DNA of 64,000 nucleotides, from assembly GCF_004364805.1 (NCBI RefSeq), contig NZ_SOAP01000001.1, forward strand, positions 682,001-746,000, in the 5' to 3' direction. Within the stretch, counting starts at the first letter, position 1. Each line of letters opens with the position of its first letter. Position numbers and translations under genes: made by a program. Below the pieces are notes generated by a model that had not been told where the DNA came from, searched no databases, and saw nothing but the letters and a program-made list of their open reading frames with translations. Source of the stretch: Pelagimonas phthalicica. Its GTDB lineage: Bacteria > Pseudomonadota > Alphaproteobacteria > Rhodobacterales > Rhodobacteraceae. Of this stretch, positions 13,328-22,355 are shown in pieces.

Positions 13328-13401
13328 GGCGAGTTGGCGGAGTGGTGACGCAGCGGATTGCAAATCCGTGTACACCGGTTCGATTCCGGTACTCGCCTCC
13401 A
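13328..13401 (+). tRNA. tRNA-Cys (GCA)
   Basis: A 74-base cloverleaf: acceptor GGCGAGT pairs with ACTCGCC, anticodon loop in GGATTGCAAATCC with GCA, T-arm CCGGTTCGATTCCGG, discriminator T and encoded CCA. It is the probable integration target of the neighbouring prophage. Confidence 0.95.
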
Positions 13402-13688
13402 TTTATTTTCAATCACTTAGCTTTCTCCTTTCTTTGCCCCATCAGGGGCGTTTACAATAGCATTGATAGTATTCCTCTCGCGGCGCTGCTTTTCGTGCTC
13501 CAGTGGGTGTGGGGATGATACCTTTGAGACAAGTGTCCCACCCTCAGGCAGAGAAAGACCTACATGACCTTCACGACATAGATCGTAGCGAAGGTTGCGT
13601 CGTGATCGTCTGTCTGGACCAACACTTCGCCGACATTTTAAGCGGGACGGTTCACACGTTTGGACCGCCCCTTCTCGCATTCAAAGCG
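13402..13688. other. Intergenic stretch after tRNA-Cys
   Basis: No convincing gene, no duplicated tRNA 3' end and no clear terminator. Short open frames exist on both strands but resemble nothing and lack ribosome sites. Confidence 0.5.
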
Positions 13689-14471
13689 CTATCGTCGCTT
13701 GAGTTTTTCGGTTGCTTTCGCGGCTGCCGCACGCATGTTGCGGGCGAACAAGGTCACGTCGATTTCGGTCGCAATGAAAGTTGCCCCAAGCGCGCGGCAT
13801 TTTTGCTGCATCTCTTCGTCGAGAGTTAAAATGCCCGCAGCCTTGCCTGAGGCGACGATGCGCTGGATGGCGTCCAAAACGGCTTCCTTCACTTCTGCTT
13901 GTCCGGCCTTGCCGATATAGCCCATATCCGCAGCGAGATCTGACGGACCAATGAAAACACCGTCCAAACCATCTACAGCCAAGATCTCGTCCAGTTCTGC
14001 CATACCTTTGAGGTTCTCGACCTGTGCAAGCAGGCAAATCTCGTCGCGGGCCGTGGTCAGGTAATCGCCAATTGCCGAGAAATCAGACGCGCGGGCCAAG
14101 GCCGACCCGACTCCGCGCACGCCGTGAGGCGGGTAGGTGACGGCCGCGACAAGTTTGCGCGCCTGCTCTGCGCTTTCAACCATGGGGATCAGAAGTGTTT
14201 GCGCCCCTGCGTCCAGCAACTGCTTGATGAGCCATGTTTCACCAATGGGCGGGCGGACAACGGCATGTGCGTCACGCGCTGCAATGACCTGCAATTGCGC
14301 CGTGATTGAACGCAGATCATTGGGTGCGTGCTCTCCGTCAATCAGCAGCCAGTCAAACCCAGCCCCTGCGCTGATCTCAGCGACATAGGGATCAGCCAAG
14401 CCCAGCCAGCAACCTAGCTGCAAGTCACCTTTGGCGATGGCGTGCTTAAAAGGATTAAAAGGCGCTGGCAT
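13689..14471 (-). CDS. hpaI: 4-hydroxy-2-oxoheptanedioate aldolase
   Basis: 260 residues, HpcH/HpaI class II pyruvate aldolase. Motifs: GFDWLLIDGEHAPND, RPPIGE, LIPMVESAEQA, and GLDGVFIGPSDLAADMG near the metal and pyruvate site. It performs the last step of homoprotocatechuate breakdown, splitting 4-hydroxy-2-oxoheptanedioate into pyruvate and succinate semialdehyde. The start at 14471 (MPAPFNPF) is chosen over a longer frame that would overlap hpaH. It is the last gene of the leftward operon, 11 bases after hpaH. Confidence 0.93.
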   Translation of the reverse strand: MPAPFNPFKHAIAKGDLQLGCWLGLADPYVAEISAGAGFDWLLIDGEHAPNDLRSITAQLQVIAARDAHAVVRPPIGETWLIKQLLDAGAQTLLIPMVESAEQARKLVAAVTYPPHGVRGVGSALARASDFSAIGDYLTTARDEICLLAQVENLKGMAELDEILAVDGLDGVFIGPSDLAADMGYIGKAGQAEVKEAVLDAIQRIVASGKAAGILTLDEEMQQKCRALGATFIATEIDVTLFARNMRAAAAKATEKLKRR

Positions 14472-14482
14472 GAAGATGTTCC

Positions 14483-15283
14483 TTACGCGAAATTGATGTC
14501 GACGGTTCCAAAGGACCCAAAATCCGCATGGATTTGTGTGCCTGACGGGCACTCTATGGGGCGAATGAAGCTTCCTGAAAGAATGATGTGTCCGGCTTCG
14601 ATCTGTTGACCATATGCAGCCATACGCCGCGCCAACCAGACGACACTTTCGACGGGATCATTGAGTACCCCGGCACCTAAACCCGTTTCCTCCACGGCAC
14701 CATTGCGCGAGGTGATTGCCCCAACCCAGCGAAGATCCAAGGCGTCGATCGCGTGTCTGGCGTCCCCTAAAACGAGGCCAGCATTGGCGGCATTGTCGGA
14801 GATCGTGTCGAAAACGCTGCGGGTTTGGCCCGTTTGTGCGTCTGCCCGGATAATACGCGTGTCAAGGATTTCGATGGACGGCGCGACATAGTCTGTCGCG
14901 GCAATGACATCCGCGCGCGTGACGTTTTCACCGCCGATCGTCTGCTTCATCACAAAGGCAATTTCGGCCTCGATACGGGGTTGTATAAACCGTGTTTTGG
15001 GCACGGTGCCGCCATTCACGAACACCATATCATCAAACAAAATCCCGCTGTCGGGAATGTCGATGTTAAGCGCGTATTGCATGGCTTTGGAGGTCAGGCC
15101 AATCTTCCAGCCGATCACCTTGCGCCCTTCGGCCAGTTTGGCGCGATAGATTGCGTTTTGGATCTCATAGGCATCGTCCATGCCCATTTCGGGGTGCTTC
15201 AGTGTCAGCAGACCAACCTGCTCGCGTGTTTTTTCAGCCTCCAATAAGGCGGCTGCGACTGCTGCGTGATCTTCGGGTGTCAT
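14483..15283 (-). CDS. hpaH: 2-oxo-hept-4-ene-1,7-dioate hydratase
   Basis: 266 residues, the family length. Has the MhpD/HpaH signature: GRKVIGWKIGLTSKAMQ, PRIEAEIAFVM (metal-binding Glu residues), and GHIILSGSFIRPIE. It adds water to the dienoate in the homoprotocatechuate pathway, giving the aldolase substrate. The start overlaps the preceding FAH-family gene stop as ATGA. Confidence 0.93.
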   Translation of the reverse strand: MTPEDHAAVAAALLEAEKTREQVGLLTLKHPEMGMDDAYEIQNAIYRAKLAEGRKVIGWKIGLTSKAMQYALNIDIPDSGILFDDMVFVNGGTVPKTRFIQPRIEAEIAFVMKQTIGGENVTRADVIAATDYVAPSIEILDTRIIRADAQTGQTRSVFDTISDNAANAGLVLGDARHAIDALDLRWVGAITSRNGAVEETGLGAGVLNDPVESVVWLARRMAAYGQQIEAGHIILSGSFIRPIECPSGTQIHADFGSFGTVDINFA

Positions 15284-16134
15284 ACCACTTCGTCCTCAAT
15301 ACCATTGCGCAATATGCCAATACCTTCGACTTCGATTTCAACCACATCCCCTGGCTTGAGGTACTTCGGCGGATCGAAGCGCGCGCCTGCGCCCGTTGGC
15401 GTGCCCGTGATGATGATGTCGCCCGGCTGCAATGTCATGAAAGTCGAGATATATTCGATCTCGCGGCGGACCGGGAACATCATGCGAGAGAGCACATCAT
15501 CTTGACGGGTTTCACCGTTGACCCGCGTCACGATGCGTGCGTCGTCGAGTTGCTTGGCATCGGTGAAAGGCACGAGCCAAGGACCGATAGAGCCCGAGTT
15601 GTCCCAATTTTTGCCCTGCGTCACGTTGAATTTCGCATGACGCACCCAGTCGCGGATCGTGCCCTCGTTGCAAAGGGTCAAGGCGGCGATGTGATCATAG
15701 GCGTCGTCTTGTGAAATGCGGCGGCCACCTTTGCCAATCACGATGGCAACTTCGCCTTCGTAATCGAGAGTGTGATTTTCAGGGGGGCGCACAAGGTTGC
15801 GCTCGTGTCCCGTGAAGCCGCTGGCAAAACGCGGAAACAAAGACATGTATTTCGGCTGCGCGGAGCCGTCTTTGTATTCCGCGTTGCGATCAGGGAAATT
15901 CACCCCAACGCAGAGGATGCGCGGCGCGTTGGGCAGGACCATCTCATATTGGAATTCCTTGTGCGTTACATCCTTGCCCTCGGCAGCCTTACCCAGAGCC
16001 TCAAGATCGTTGGCGCGAACGGCGTCCAAAAGCGTTGGGTACTGTGGAAACGCCGTCTCAAGGGCGATCATGCCTGCGTCGGTGACAGCGCCGTAATGCG
16101 TTTGTCCAGAGGCGGTATAGGTTGCGAATTTCAT
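15280..16134 (-). CDS. hpaG: FAH-family isomerase/decarboxylase of the homoprotocatechuate pathway
   Basis: 284 residues with one fumarylacetoacetate hydrolase domain: ILCVGVNFPDRNAEY, then LDYEGEVAIVIGKGG with metal-binding Glu residues, and GDIIITGTPTGAGARF. In E. coli, HpaG is a double-length protein carrying both OPET decarboxylase and HHDD isomerase activities; here one single-domain protein is seen, so which step or steps it does is unclear. It starts within the decarboxylase stop (ATGA overlap). Confidence 0.85.
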   Translation of the reverse strand: MKFATYTASGQTHYGAVTDAGMIALETAFPQYPTLLDAVRANDLEALGKAAEGKDVTHKEFQYEMVLPNAPRILCVGVNFPDRNAEYKDGSAQPKYMSLFPRFASGFTGHERNLVRPPENHTLDYEGEVAIVIGKGGRRISQDDAYDHIAALTLCNEGTIRDWVRHAKFNVTQGKNWDNSGSIGPWLVPFTDAKQLDDARIVTRVNGETRQDDVLSRMMFPVRREIEYISTFMTLQPGDIIITGTPTGAGARFDPPKYLKPGDVVEIEVEGIGILRNGIEDEVV

Positions 16135-17531
16135 TTGATCTGCTCCCAGATGTCTTGGACGACGGTCTGGACCATCATGACGTCGTCGCGCGTAGTTTCG
16201 AATTGGCCGACTTGGACCCGAATGATTTTTTGGCCCTGAAACGCGCCCTGCGTCAGGTAGATGCGCCCGTCGTCATTGATCGCATCGACCAGACGTTGCT
16301 GAGCGGCATCGTCGCCGGGGCAGCGGAATGAAAACAGGCTTAGGATCGGGTCGGTCGTGATCTCAAAGCCATCCATCCCTCGGATCGCTTCGCAGAGGTC
16401 ACCCGCCCACGCGACATGGTTGCGGATACGCGTTTGCAAACCTTCGAGCCCATATGACCGGATCAGGAACCACAGTTTCAACGCGCGGAAACGACGCCCC
16501 AGCGGGATCGTCCATTCCGAATAATTGGTCACAGCCTCGCCCGAGGTCTTGAGGTATTCCGGTTCGATCTTGAGCGTATTGAGCTGAGGCGTAGCATCGC
16601 GCAGGAACTGGATTGAGCAATCAAACTGCGCACCCAACCATTTGTGCGGGTTGAAAACGATGCTGTCGAAACCATCGACGCCATCCCAGAACTGCTCATG
16701 GATTTCGGGGCAGATCATGGCTGAACCAGCCCAGGCAGCATCCAGATGGGTGTAAAGGTCATGCGCCTTGGCGACCTTCAGGATTGACGCCAGATCATCG
16801 CAAGCGCCAACACCCGTGCCCCCCGTGATGGCAATGACGCCTGCCGGGCAGTGCCCCGCCGCGATATCCTTACGGATTGCAGTATCCAAGGCATCGGCGT
16901 CCATGCCATGGAGCGGGCCGTTCCCCTCAATCTTGACCAAATTGTCTTGCCCGATGCCCGCGACCCAACATGCCCGATCGATCGAAGAGTGTACTTGATC
17001 CGAACAATAAACCCGCAAGTGCCCCTTGCCTGAAAGCCCTTCGCGATTGCCCGAATATCCGGTTGCCCGTTCCCGCATGGTCAAAACAGCAGACAAAGTG
17101 GCCGAAGAGGCACTGTCCTGAATAACACCGGTGAAACCTTCGGTCAGACCCAATGCCTGCCGCATCCAATCCACCATCAGCCCCTCAACCTCGGTGGCGG
17201 CAGGCGAGGTCTGCCAAAGCATGCATTGCGCGGCAACCGTGTTGACCAATTGTTCGGCCAGCATCGATGCTGGGGCCGCATTGGCAGGAAAATAGGCAAA
17301 AAATCTTGGATGCTGCCAATGTGTCATGCCCGGCATCACGATGTCTTCAAAGTCGCGCAGGATCGCCGCCATGTCTTCGGGCTGATCTGGCGGATTAGCT
17401 GGCAAACGTGACGCTACCTCGCCCAGCTTGGTTTGGGCGCGCACTGGCCGATCGCGCAGCGTTTTGTGATACCGCGCGCCCCAGTCGGCAATGTGTTTGC
17501 TCCAGTCTGCGAAACCGTCCCAGTCCATCAT
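16131..17531 (-). CDS. PLP-dependent aromatic L-amino acid decarboxylase
   Basis: 466 residues, group II decarboxylase like tyrosine/DOPA/tryptophan decarboxylases. Motifs: HPRFFAYFPANAAPASMLAE, HLDAAWAGSAMICPE with the PLP Asp and Ala, and FNPHKWLGAQFDCS with the PLP Lys. Inside a homoprotocatechuate operon it probably feeds the pathway from tyrosine or DOPA through tyramine or dopamine. An amine oxidase and, for the phenol route, a 3-hydroxylase would be needed; neither is in the window. Confidence 0.88.
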   Translation of the reverse strand: MMDWDGFADWSKHIADWGARYHKTLRDRPVRAQTKLGEVASRLPANPPDQPEDMAAILRDFEDIVMPGMTHWQHPRFFAYFPANAAPASMLAEQLVNTVAAQCMLWQTSPAATEVEGLMVDWMRQALGLTEGFTGVIQDSASSATLSAVLTMRERATGYSGNREGLSGKGHLRVYCSDQVHSSIDRACWVAGIGQDNLVKIEGNGPLHGMDADALDTAIRKDIAAGHCPAGVIAITGGTGVGACDDLASILKVAKAHDLYTHLDAAWAGSAMICPEIHEQFWDGVDGFDSIVFNPHKWLGAQFDCSIQFLRDATPQLNTLKIEPEYLKTSGEAVTNYSEWTIPLGRRFRALKLWFLIRSYGLEGLQTRIRNHVAWAGDLCEAIRGMDGFEITTDPILSLFSFRCPGDDAAQQRLVDAINDDGRIYLTQGAFQGQKIIRVQVGQFETTRDDVMMVQTVVQDIWEQIK

Positions 17532-18998
17532 TTACGCCTCTTCGATGCCGCCTAAGCAGATGTATTTGATTTCGAGGTAGTCATCCAATCCGTGACGCGA
17601 GCCTTCTCGACCCAGCCCCGATTGCTTGACGCCCCCAAAGGGTGCTTCTGCAGTTGAAATCAGGCCGGTGTTCACACCAACCATGCCGTAGTCCAATGCT
17701 TCCGAGACACGCCAAACGCGGGCATGGTCGCGGCTATAGAAATACGACGCCAGTCCAAATTCCGTGTCATTGGACAAAGCAACGACTTCGGCCTCAGTTT
17801 CGAATTTAAACAACGGTGCAACAGGCCCGAAGGTCTCCTCGGTCGCGACGGCCATGTCATTGGTGACACCTGTCAAGATGGTTGGCTCGTAGAACGTGCC
17901 GCCAAGCGCATGGGACTTGCCGCCCAAAATAACCTGAGCGCCTTTGGATGTTGCATCCGCGACATGCTCATCGACTTTCTGGACGGCGGCCTCATCAATC
18001 AGCGGGCCAAAAACAATACCCTTGTCGACTCCATTGCCGGTTGGCAATGTTGCGACCTTGGCGGCCAGCTTTTCGGCAAAAGCATCATAGACGCTCAACT
18101 GGACGTAGATGCGGTTCGCGCAAACACAGGTCTGGCCATTGTTGCGAAACTTCGCAATCACCGCGCCTTCGACGGCAGCATCCAGATCGGCGTCGTCAAA
18201 AACGATGAACGGCGCGTTGCCCCCCAATTCGAGGCCGAGCTTTTTGATCGTCGGCGCGCATTGCGCATAAAGTTTCGCCCCCACTTCGGTGGACCCGGTA
18301 AAAGTCAACTTTTGGACTATCGGGCTGTCGGTCATGGCCTTTCCGATGTCGCGCGCCGCCCCGGTTACAACCGAAAACAGGCCGGGCGGCAGCCCTGCCT
18401 CCTCAGCCAAAACCGCCAGTGCAATGGCCGAGAACGGCGTTTGTCCCGCTGGTTTCAGAACCATGGCGCAGCCTGCGGCAAATGCGGGCCCGGCCTTGCG
18501 AGTGATCATGGCGTTCGGGAAGTTCCAAGGCGTGATTGCGGCCACCACACCGATCGGCTGCTTAACTGACAGGATACGCTTGTCAGGCGCATGCCCAGGT
18601 GTGATGTCGCCATATGCACGGCGGGCTTCTTCTGCGAACCATTCGATGAAGGACGCGCCATAGGCAATTTCGCCTGCGGCCTCAGCCAAGGGTTTGCCCT
18701 GCTCTGCAGTCAGGATTTGCGCCAGATCGCTCTGGTTGGCCATCATCAGATCAAACCAACGTCGAAGCACCGCTGAGCGATCTTTTGCGGTTCGTGCGGC
18801 CCACGCTTTCTGCGCAACCTGCGCCGCGTCAATCGCCTCAAGCGTCTCAGCGGCACCCAAACGAGGCACATATCCAAGGACTACGCCCGAAGCAGGATTG
18901 GTAACGGCAACGCCTGTTGTTGCATCGCCAGCGATCCAGCGGCCCCCAACGAGGGCCGCCTCACGCATCAGATCAGGGTTGTTTAGATCGAGGGTCAT
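17532..18998 (-). CDS. gabD: Succinate-semialdehyde dehydrogenase (NADP-type)
   Basis: 488 residues. Aldehyde dehydrogenase with ITPWNFPNAMITRKAGPA (cofactor binding), LELGGNAPFIVFDDADLDA (catalytic Glu), FRNNGQTCVCANRIY (nucleophile Cys) and APFGGVKQSGLGREGS near the C-terminus, as in GabD. It oxidises succinate semialdehyde released by the aldolase to succinate. It abuts the decarboxylase start directly. A second, similar gene lies at 56224-57696. Confidence 0.92.
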   Translation of the reverse strand: MTLDLNNPDLMREAALVGGRWIAGDATTGVAVTNPASGVVLGYVPRLGAAETLEAIDAAQVAQKAWAARTAKDRSAVLRRWFDLMMANQSDLAQILTAEQGKPLAEAAGEIAYGASFIEWFAEEARRAYGDITPGHAPDKRILSVKQPIGVVAAITPWNFPNAMITRKAGPAFAAGCAMVLKPAGQTPFSAIALAVLAEEAGLPPGLFSVVTGAARDIGKAMTDSPIVQKLTFTGSTEVGAKLYAQCAPTIKKLGLELGGNAPFIVFDDADLDAAVEGAVIAKFRNNGQTCVCANRIYVQLSVYDAFAEKLAAKVATLPTGNGVDKGIVFGPLIDEAAVQKVDEHVADATSKGAQVILGGKSHALGGTFYEPTILTGVTNDMAVATEETFGPVAPLFKFETEAEVVALSNDTEFGLASYFYSRDHARVWRVSEALDYGMVGVNTGLISTAEAPFGGVKQSGLGREGSRHGLDDYLEIKYICLGGIEEA

Positions 18999-19978
18999 GG
19001 TGCGATAATCGGGCTGGCTTGGATTTCAGAATCCTTGGTGTCCACGCCTACAAATGCCGTTCCATGCTTGAACCAACTTTCAGGCGCAGGTGCGCCCCAA
19101 AGGGTTTGCCGCTGCGGGTCTTGCAAGTCCCATTTGATCGGTTCCAGATCCGGATCGACGGTCTGATAGTCGGAACAATAGATCTCAATCCGGTGCCCGT
19201 CGGGGTCAAGGATATAGAGAAAGAAGGCGTTGGAAATACCGTGACGCCCCGGCCCACGTTCGATGTTATCTACGTAGCCTGTGGTCGACATCAGATCGAG
19301 CAAGTCGATGATATTGAGCGGCGTCGGCACCCAGAACGCAACATGGTGCATGCGCGGTCCGGTCCCGTTGGTGAACGCCATATCGTGCACGCCGCCTTTG
19401 CGGTGCATCCAAGCCGCCCAAAGCTTCTTGCTGTCATCATCTTCGGTGTATTCGGTCACGCGGAAACCGAAATCAGAATAGAATGCGACCGAAGCATCAA
19501 CATCATGAGAGAAGCAGTTGAAGTGATCGATCCGGAGCGGCTTCACGCCGCGATAAAGCGCATACTTCTGGTGGATGGGCTCCAACCGGTCCATCTTGTG
19601 ATAGAATTCCAGGGGAATTCCCATGTTGTCCGACGTCAGCAGCGTCCTTACCTGATAGGGGCGGTCAACCCATTCGGTCGGACGCCCCTTGGCTTTGAAA
19701 TAGGCTTCAGCGCGATCAAGATCGGCCTCGTCAAAGGTCTTGAAGCCCATGACTTCAACCGTACCGGGCTGATCTGACTTTTGCAGGATGATACAGTGGT
19801 GACCGCGTTCTTCCATCGCCCGAAGATAAACGTGGCTATCGGTTTCATCAGTGACCTGAAGGCCGACGATATCAGTATAAAAGGTTTTGGACTTGTCGAG
19901 ATCTTTCACGTTCAAGCAAACGTGGCTCAGTCGGATCGTGTTGAAATCCGGATAAAGATTAGGTGCAGGTACGGGCAT
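18995..19978 (-). CDS. hpaD: 3,4-dihydroxyphenylacetate 2,3-dioxygenase, type I (VOC fold)
   Basis: 327 residues. Two vicinal-oxygen-chelate modules: RLSHVCLNVKDLDKSKTFYT in the first, and in the second KPLRIDHFNCFSHDVDASVA (His), MHHVAFWV (His) and GHRIEIYCSDY (Glu), the 2-His-1-carboxylate metal site. It resembles the Fe/Mn homoprotocatechuate dioxygenases of actinobacteria (HPCD/MndD). It opens the ring next to the hydroxyls. The adjacent gene encodes an unrelated enzyme for apparently the same reaction. ATGA overlap with gabD. Confidence 0.87.
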   Translation of the reverse strand: MPVPAPNLYPDFNTIRLSHVCLNVKDLDKSKTFYTDIVGLQVTDETDSHVYLRAMEERGHHCIILQKSDQPGTVEVMGFKTFDEADLDRAEAYFKAKGRPTEWVDRPYQVRTLLTSDNMGIPLEFYHKMDRLEPIHQKYALYRGVKPLRIDHFNCFSHDVDASVAFYSDFGFRVTEYTEDDDSKKLWAAWMHRKGGVHDMAFTNGTGPRMHHVAFWVPTPLNIIDLLDLMSTTGYVDNIERGPGRHGISNAFFLYILDPDGHRIEIYCSDYQTVDPDLEPIKWDLQDPQRQTLWGAPAPESWFKHGTAFVGVDTKDSEIQASPIIAP

Positions 19979-19987
19979 CGGGGCCTC

Positions 19988-20842
19988 CTACTGAACGGGG
20001 AAGATGACGTTTGTCTGGCCAGTGCCCGACGACGGAAAATAGTCTGTGATCACCTCACAGGGCGCATCGTACGCGTCCCAACCGAGCGCACCATAGAGCA
20101 TCGCAGTGTCGTGCATGGAACCTTCGCCGCAGCAGTATTCTGCATATTCGGGCAACATCTTGAGAAATGTCGCGTGATCACCGCGCTGCCACATATCGAG
20201 GACATGCAGGTCCATTTGGCGGTTGAATTCGGAGCTGATCGTAAAGGTGCCGTTGTTGGCGGCATAGTCCTTGTTCGGCCAGATCTTGTGTGACAATGAA
20301 CCGGACGCGACGAGCAAAACCTTGCTGTCGGAGGCCTCAACGGCGGCTCGGATCGCCTCGCCGACAATGCGGCTTTCGTCATGGCCATGTACGGTACACC
20401 ATGCCGCGACCGACACGACCTTCATTTCATGGGCACGCGACATGAACCGCATGGGCACGAGTGAGCCATATTCCAACTCTAGACTGTCGAGGTGGTGCGC
20501 GAGAGTATAGGCACCACGGTCCGACGCTTCTTGTGCAATGGCATCGCCCAGTTCAGGGTTTCCCTTATAGTCATAGGGCATGTCCTGAATAAACTGTGGG
20601 AACTCGTTCGAGGTGAACAGCCCTTCAAAGCGGTCGTTTGCGTTGATGTGAAAACCCGCATTGATGACCCAATGCGTATCGCAAATCACCACGGTATCCG
20701 CGCCGAGTTCCTTGGCACGTCGGGCGATTTCAAAATGGCCGTCAATGGCTTCCTTGCGGGCCCCTTTCACCGGGCCGTCCTGTTCGGACATGAGCATCGT
20801 CGGCACATGAGTGCATTTGGCGGCGAGGACAATCTCTCCCAT
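19988..20842 (-). CDS. hpcB: 3,4-dihydroxyphenylacetate 2,3-dioxygenase, type III (LigB fold)
   Basis: 284 residues, LigB-superfamily extradiol dioxygenase of the E. coli HpaD/HpcB type. Visible: MGEIVLAAKCTHVPTM (N-terminal metal His), GADTVVICDTHWV, GNPELGDAIAQEASDRG and LLVASGSLSHKIWP. It is structurally unrelated to the type I enzyme directly downstream, so the operon holds two alternatives for ring cleavage, or one acts on a related catechol. It shares one base with the hpaE stop. Confidence 0.87.
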   Translation of the reverse strand: MGEIVLAAKCTHVPTMLMSEQDGPVKGARKEAIDGHFEIARRAKELGADTVVICDTHWVINAGFHINANDRFEGLFTSNEFPQFIQDMPYDYKGNPELGDAIAQEASDRGAYTLAHHLDSLELEYGSLVPMRFMSRAHEMKVVSVAAWCTVHGHDESRIVGEAIRAAVEASDSKVLLVASGSLSHKIWPNKDYAANNGTFTISSEFNRQMDLHVLDMWQRGDHATFLKMLPEYAEYCCGEGSMHDTAMLYGALGWDAYDAPCEVITDYFPSSGTGQTNVIFPVQ

Positions 20843-22353
20843 TAGTTTGCTCCCAGTTTGGTGATTTTATGTTGGCCAAGGGCAAAACCAATATGTTTTT
20901 GTTCCATGTAGAATTCGAAAGACCAATCACCGCCGTCGCGGCCGATGCCGCTGGCTTTGACGCCGCCGAACGGTGTCGGCAGATGGCGGACGTTCTCTGA
21001 ATTTACCCAGATCATCCCGGCTTCGAGTTTATCGGTGAACCTCAAGGCGCGGGTCAAATCGTTGGTCCAGACATAGCCAGTCAGGCCATAGGGAATATCG
21101 TTGGCGATTTGCAGGGCCTCTTCCTCGGTCGAGAAAGGAATGGAGGTCAGCACGGGGCCAAAGATCTCTTCTTGTGCAATACGCATCTGGTTGTTGGCAT
21201 TCGTGAACAGGGTCGGACGAACGAAATACCCCTCATCCCCAACGGTGACGCCCCCTGCCGCAACGGTCGCACCGTCTTGCTTGGCGATGTCGAAGTAACT
21301 GGTGACTTTATTGAAGTGTTCTTCAGTTACAAGCGGGCCGATTTCCGTCGCCGGATCCAACGGGTGGCCAACCTTGATGTTGTTGACGCGCTCGATCAGC
21401 TTGGCTTCGAACTCTTCGCGGATAGTGTCTTGGATCAACAGGCGCGACGATGAGGTGCAGCGCTCACCGTTGATCGAATAGATCATGAAGATCGCCGCAT
21501 CGAGCGCCCGATCCAGATCGGCGTCATCGAAGACGATAACAGGGTTTTTGCCCCCCAGTTCGAGGTGATTGCGCTTGAGCGTATCCGCCCCCTGTTTGGT
21601 GATAAGGCTCCCTGTGCGGCTTTCGCCGACAAAGGCAATCGCCTTGATCTTGGGGTGCTCGCACAGCGCCTTGCCGGCCCCTTCGCCGAAACCATTCACG
21701 GTGTTCAACACACCGGGAGGCAAGCCAGCCTCTTCAGCAATTTCAACCAACAAGCGCGCGGTCAGCGGGGAGGCTTCAGCGGGTTTGTGGACGACTGTGC
21801 ACCCCGCAGCCAGAGCCGGAGCAATCTTCCATGTGGACAGCATGAATGGCGTGTTCCACGGCGTAATCACACCGACGGGGCCGATTGGCACCCGTGTGGT
21901 GATGTTCATCAAGGTCGGAGATTTCAGATGCTGACCGTCACGCGCCTGCACGACCTGATCCGCAAAATAACGGAAATTCTCGGCGCCGCGCAGTGCGGCC
22001 TTGGACATGAATTTAAATGCCTGTCCGGTGTCCCAGCATTCGCATAGAGCAATCTCTTCGGCGCGCGCTTCGATGCCTTCGGCAATGCGGATCATGATTT
22101 TTTTGCGTTCTAAAGCCGGCATATCGCGCCACGCGGCGAAGGCGTCATGTGCAGCGCCTGCAGCGACGTCGATGTCTTCCGCGGTGCCATGCGCAACATC
22201 ACAAATCACGGATTTGTCGACGGGTGACGTGTTTTGGAATGTGCCATTGGCGCCCGCAACATCCTGCCCTGCAATACGGTTCAAGATACCTGTGTCGCGA
22301 AAGCGGCCAAGATAACCACCCAGTTTAGAGATGTTTTCGTCTAGTTTGGTCAT
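20842..22353 (-). CDS. hpaE: 5-carboxymethyl-2-hydroxymuconate semialdehyde dehydrogenase
   Basis: 503 residues. Aldehyde dehydrogenase with ITPWNTPFMLSTWKIAPALA, LELGGKNPVIVFDDADLD and INGERCTSSSRLL (catalytic Cys in GERC, typical of HpaE-like enzymes rather than GQTC). It oxidises the ring-cleavage product to the trioic acid. It is the second gene of the operon, two bases after hpaF and coupled to hpcB. Confidence 0.93.
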   Translation of the reverse strand: MTKLDENISKLGGYLGRFRDTGILNRIAGQDVAGANGTFQNTSPVDKSVICDVAHGTAEDIDVAAGAAHDAFAAWRDMPALERKKIMIRIAEGIEARAEEIALCECWDTGQAFKFMSKAALRGAENFRYFADQVVQARDGQHLKSPTLMNITTRVPIGPVGVITPWNTPFMLSTWKIAPALAAGCTVVHKPAEASPLTARLLVEIAEEAGLPPGVLNTVNGFGEGAGKALCEHPKIKAIAFVGESRTGSLITKQGADTLKRNHLELGGKNPVIVFDDADLDRALDAAIFMIYSINGERCTSSSRLLIQDTIREEFEAKLIERVNNIKVGHPLDPATEIGPLVTEEHFNKVTSYFDIAKQDGATVAAGGVTVGDEGYFVRPTLFTNANNQMRIAQEEIFGPVLTSIPFSTEEEALQIANDIPYGLTGYVWTNDLTRALRFTDKLEAGMIWVNSENVRHLPTPFGGVKASGIGRDGGDWSFEFYMEQKHIGFALGQHKITKLGAN

Positions 22354-22355
22354 GG

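Noticed and set aside
13417-13829. ORFs on both strands between tRNA-Cys and hpaI
   Set aside because: Neither has recognisable motifs or a ribosome site; one runs into the hpaI coding region.
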